Assembly: GCA_038249135.1 (NCBI GenBank)
Contig: JBBRWO010000088.1
Location: 1-8,573 of the forward strand
DNA: 8,573 bases
Direction: 5' to 3'
Source of the DNA: JBBRWO01 sp038249135
GTDB taxonomy: Bacteria > Actinomycetota > Coriobacteriia > Anaerosomatales > JAAXUF01
Shown here: positions 6,495-8,573 of the stretch, piece after piece
Layout: the number at the start of each line of letters is the position of its first letter
Numbering within the stretch: the first letter of the stretch is position 1
Notes under the pieces: model-generated
The model's database searches: none
What the model was told of the DNA's origin: nothing
The model's input: only the letters and a program-made list of their open reading frames with translations
Translations under genes and position numbers: made by a program

Positions 6495-7080
6495 GCCGTC
6501 ACTCAACATCCTGCTCGCCGGCTTTGGCGGCCAGGGCCTCCTCTTCGCCGGCAAGCTCATCGCCTACGCCGGCCTCATCGAAGGCCGCGAGCTCTCGTGG
6601 CTGCCCTCGTACGGTCCCGAGATGCGCGGCGGCACCGCAAGCTGCAGCGTCTGCCTCTCCGACGAACCCATCGGTTCTCCGCTCGTCCTCGAACCCGACG
6701 TGCTCATCGCCATGAACCAGCCATCGCTCGACAAGTTCATCACCACGGTCGCACCGGGTGGCATGGTCATCATCGACTCGATGATGTGCCGCACCATCCC
6801 GGACCGCGAAGACGTCATCGTCCACACCCTCCCCGCAACTCAACTGGCCGAGGACGCCGGCATCAAGGGTCTGGCCAACGTGATCCTTGTCGGCCGGCTG
6901 CTCAAAGAGATCGAGTTCTGCTGCCCGGCGGCGCTCGACGAGGCGATCACCAAGTCCATCTCGGCAAAGCGCCAGCACCTGCTCGAAGCGAACCGCAAGG
7001 CGCTCGCAATCGGGATGCAGGGCGACTTGGGCGAGTCGTGCGCGTACGTGGAGGAGCCGACAGAATCCCTTGCCCCGTAG
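6487..7080 (+). CDS. vorC: 2-oxoacid:ferredoxin oxidoreductase gamma subunit
   Basis: A 197-residue gamma subunit, normal length for KorC/VorC. It starts with the glycine-rich GFGGQGLLFAGKLIAYAG (12-29). The family block PSYGPEMRGGTASCSV (40-55) follows, then DVLIAMNQPSLDKF (71-84) and the Asn-containing GLANVILVGRLLK (128-140). This subunit closes over the alpha/beta core and helps bind CoA in related enzymes. The ATG at 6487 lies inside the end of the beta gene (8-base overlap, +1 frame shift), so translational coupling is likely; only a weak GGGCGG precedes it. An in-frame ATG at 6364 would add an Arg/Pro-rich extension and is rejected. It is the last gene of the operon; a 234-base gap follows. 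Confidence 0.93.
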   Translation: MAKPSLNILLAGFGGQGLLFAGKLIAYAGLIEGRELSWLPSYGPEMRGGTASCSVCLSDEPIGSPLVLEPDVLIAMNQPSLDKFITTVAPGGMVIIDSMMCRTIPDREDVIVHTLPATQLAEDAGIKGLANVILVGRLLKEIEFCCPAALDEAITKSISAKRQHLLEANRKALAIGMQGDLGESCAYVEEPTESLAP

Positions 7081-7090
7081 CCCGATTCTG
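7061..7090 (+). terminator. Inverted repeat at the end of the oxidoreductase operon
   Basis: CAGAATC (7061-7067) and GATTCTG (7084-7090) are perfect 7-base arms around a 16-base loop that contains the vorC stop codon. The position suits an operon-end hairpin, either terminator or 3'-end stabiliser. The loop is large and no T-tract follows, so it is not a canonical intrinsic terminator. Confidence 0.3.
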
Positions 7091-7122
7091 CCGATAGCCT
7101 TCATGGAGATGATGTGCAATTG

Positions 7123-7205
7123 GCACTCGGCACCGCGCTTGCATGAGAGACTGGCGCAGTAAGGTTCCGAGAGAGTCCGCTAGGCCAACGCAAGCACTCG
7201 GCACC
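7123..7205 (+). repeat. 12-base direct repeat upstream of the peptidoglycan hydrolase gene
   Basis: GCACTCGGCACC occurs perfectly at 7123-7134 and 7194-7205, 71 bases apart. The second copy lies about 20 bases upstream of the candidate -10 element, where an activator could bind. The flanks differ. It could be a paired regulator site or coincidence; the spacing is not an obvious whole number of helix turns by a wide margin either way. Confidence 0.4.
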
Positions 7206-7224
7206 TGCGGATTCACGCTCAAGA

Positions 7225-7233
7225 TGCTATATT
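7225..7233 (+). promoter_or_regulatory. Candidate extended -10 promoter of the peptidoglycan hydrolase gene
   Basis: TGCTATATT (7225-7233) matches an extended -10 element (TGn followed by TATATT). It is the most AT-rich point of the 7081-7314 gap. No good -35 is present at the right spacing, which extended -10 promoters can tolerate. Transcription would start near 7240, giving a leader of about 75 bases before the GTG. Confidence 0.4.
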
Positions 7234-7282
7234 TCAACGCTGGACCCGTGTTCACGACACCGCCCGCTCCTTCAAGCGCGGC

Positions 7283-7313
7283 ACCGGGTTCGGGTGAAGG
7301 GTAGGAAACCGGT
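7283..7313 (+). promoter_or_regulatory. Leader hairpin enclosing the ribosome binding site
   Basis: ACCGGGTT (7283-7290) pairs with AAACCGGT (7306-7313) with one G-A mismatch: five pairs ACCGG/CCGGT, a mismatch, then two A-T pairs. The loop carries GGGTAGGA, and the AGGA Shine-Dalgarno (7303-7306) runs to the edge of the stem. The GTG start follows at 7315. The fold could limit translation. I do not recognise a known riboswitch consensus here, although actinobacterial cell-wall hydrolase genes are often under c-di-AMP riboswitches. Confidence 0.3.
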
Positions 7314-7314
7314 A

Positions 7315-8573
7315 GTGACGACACGGCTCGCAGTTCGTATCAGGCGCACCACGGCGATCTCGCTCGTGGCGGTTCTGGTTGCGGCCACGCCCGCCTTCGC
7401 TGTCACATCCACGGCCGCGACCACGACCCCCAATCCTTCAACGACCACCACTCAGCCCGCCGCACCCAAGACCACTAAGGATCCGGTTCGCAAGCCACCG
7501 GAGTCCGGCTCGGCGATCGACATCGGCGTCAACTCCAAGACCGAGGCGTTTCGCAGGGACCTCGCCGCAAAGCAGAAGCGGCTCGATGAGTTCACCGCTC
7601 AGCTCGACGCGCTCGACCGCGAACTCGAGATCGCATCCGAGGACTACAACGCGGCGGTCGACCGCCTCGGCAAGATGAAGAGCCAGGTCCAGGTCGCCCA
7701 GCTCGATCTGGAAAACGCCCGTTCGGCGTACGCACTGCAAAACGGCATCCTCGGCGAGCGCGCCAACTCGATGTACCGCGATGGCAGCATCGCCGGCTTC
7801 CAGGTGCTGCTCGATTCCAAGTCGGTTTCAGACTTCGTCGCTCGCATGAAGTTCCTCAACACCATCGGCCTCGCCGACGCTGATATTGCAGCCTCCCTGC
7901 GCAGCCAGAAGGATGCCATGGAGAAGCAGGTCGTCGACCTGCGCAACACCGAGACCATGGCCGAGTCGCTCGAGTTCGAGCTCAAGGCGCGCCAGATCGA
8001 GGTCATGCTGCGGATCCAGGAGCGTCAGTCGATGCTTGCCGCCGCGCAGGGCGACCTCCTCCAGATGCTCGACACCGAGGCCGGACGTCGCTCGGGCGAG
8101 GAGTCCGTGCTGCTCGCCGACGCTCTCTCCGGCGCCAGCAAGGCTGGCATCGTCGTCGAGCCGGGTTCGCCCGTCGAGACCGCGCTGGCCTATCACGGTA
8201 TCCCCTACCTCTGGGGTGGCGAGACTCCGTCGGGCTTCGACTGCTCCGGTCTCATCCTCTACGTCTACAAGCAGCACGGCGTGAAGTTGCCGCACTACTC
8301 GGGCTCGCAGTTCCTGATGGGCGAGAAGATCGCGCCCGCCGCGCTCCAGCCCGGTGACGTCGTGTTCTTCGGCAGCCCGATCCATCACGTAGGCATGTAC
8401 ATCGGCGGCGGCTACTTCCTGCACGCCCCGCGCACGGGTGACTTCGTCAAGATCAGCAAGCTTTCGGGCCGCAGTGACTACGCCGGCGCCCGCCGCTACC
8501 CGTGGCAGTACCGCACCGCTCCGCCGCTCGGAGCCCAGTCCAGCATCGGTGCCGCACTGCGCGCCACGCCGTA
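7315..8573 (+). CDS. Secreted peptidoglycan endopeptidase: coiled coil plus NlpC/P60 domain (3' end at or just past window edge)
   Basis: 419 codons are present and the last two bases are TA, so the stop may be the very next base or the gene may continue. The start is GTG 7315, with AGGA 8 bases upstream. A Sec signal peptide spans residues 1-29 (Arg-rich start, hydrophobic TAISLVAVLVAATPAFA, cleavage after AFA). A Thr/Pro-rich linker (about 30-62) follows, then a long coiled coil (about 70-260, e.g. KQKRLDEFTAQLDALDRELE). The C-terminal NlpC/P60 cysteine peptidase domain (about 283-400) has catalytic Cys 310 in FDCSG, His 358 in HHVGMY and His 370 in LHAP. It should cut stem peptides in the cell wall, like RipA/CwlO-type hydrolases whose coiled coil mediates autoinhibition or FtsEX activation (family knowledge). 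About 18 residues after the domain form a tail. It is transcribed apart from the oxidoreductase operon. Confidence 0.93.
   Translation, partial: MTTRLAVRIRRTTAISLVAVLVAATPAFAVTSTAATTTPNPSTTTTQPAAPKTTKDPVRKPPESGSAIDIGVNSKTEAFRRDLAAKQKRLDEFTAQLDALDRELEIASEDYNAAVDRLGKMKSQVQVAQLDLENARSAYALQNGILGERANSMYRDGSIAGFQVLLDSKSVSDFVARMKFLNTIGLADADIAASLRSQKDAMEKQVVDLRNTETMAESLEFELKARQIEVMLRIQERQSMLAAAQGDLLQMLDTEAGRRSGEESVLLADALSGASKAGIVVEPGSPVETALAYHGIPYLWGGETPSGFDCSGLILYVYKQHGVKLPHYSGSQFLMGEKIAPAALQPGDVVFFGSPIHHVGMYIGGGYFLHAPRTGDFVKISKLSGRSDYAGARRYPWQYRTAPPLGAQSSIGAALRATP

Noticed and set aside
7103..7162. A short open frame of 19 codons starting with ATG in the leader region.
   Set aside because: It has no ribosome binding site, no conserved pattern and a plausible chance origin; it also lies upstream of the candidate promoter.
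7240..7314. A c-di-AMP (ydaO-type) riboswitch before the NlpC/P60 gene.
   Set aside because: The gene type made it plausible and GGGTGAA is present, but the other conserved segments and a multi-stem fold could not be found by eye. A covariance-model search would decide.
1..8573. Mobile elements, CRISPR arrays, tRNA or rRNA genes.
   Set aside because: No transposase, spaced short-repeat array, terminal inverted repeats, tRNA-like fold or conserved rRNA segment was seen on either strand.

Overview
This GC-rich window reads as bacterial, probably from an anaerobic member of the Actinomycetota (Coriobacteriia-like). That assignment is an inference from three things: the composition, a ferredoxin-dependent 2-oxoacid oxidoreductase operon, and a secreted coiled-coil NlpC/P60 cell-wall hydrolase of a type common in Gram-positive bacteria. 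No rRNA or tRNA gene is present to place the organism. Coding density is high, and no gap exceeds 300 bases.

Bases 1-785 hold a small toxin-antitoxin island: the tail of an upstream gene, a Doc-family (death-on-curing, Fic fold) toxin, and an AbrB/MazE-like antitoxin with its own ribosome binding site. The tail of the upstream gene resembles the tail of the downstream antitoxin, so the toxin may lie between two related antitoxins.

Bases 845-3273, minus strand, hold a two-gene unit: an XRE-cupin regulator followed by an AMP-forming acyl-CoA synthetase of the medium/branched-chain (ACSM/MacS-like) type. A 267-base divergent control region (3274-3540) separates this unit from the plus-strand operon.

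Bases 3541-7080, plus strand, hold a tightly packed five-gene operon: a P-loop nucleotide-binding protein, a 2x[4Fe-4S] ferredoxin subunit, and the alpha, beta and gamma subunits of a 2-oxoacid:ferredoxin oxidoreductase. The alpha subunit most resembles VorB, so branched-chain 2-oxoacids are the likely substrates. With the divergent acyl-CoA synthetase, the locus can be read as a module that interconverts carboxylic acid, acyl-CoA and 2-oxoacid using ferredoxin. It could serve amino acid fermentation or, in reverse, assimilation of branched-chain fatty acids.

Bases 7081-8573 hold a 234-base leader region with repeats and a hairpin around the ribosome binding site. It precedes a secreted peptidoglycan endopeptidase (signal peptide, Thr/Pro linker, long coiled coil, NlpC/P60 domain) that reaches the window edge.

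No mobile element, CRISPR array or clearly new defence system was found. The points most worth a second look are the P-loop protein leading the oxidoreductase operon, the doubled antitoxin arrangement around Doc, and the control regions.
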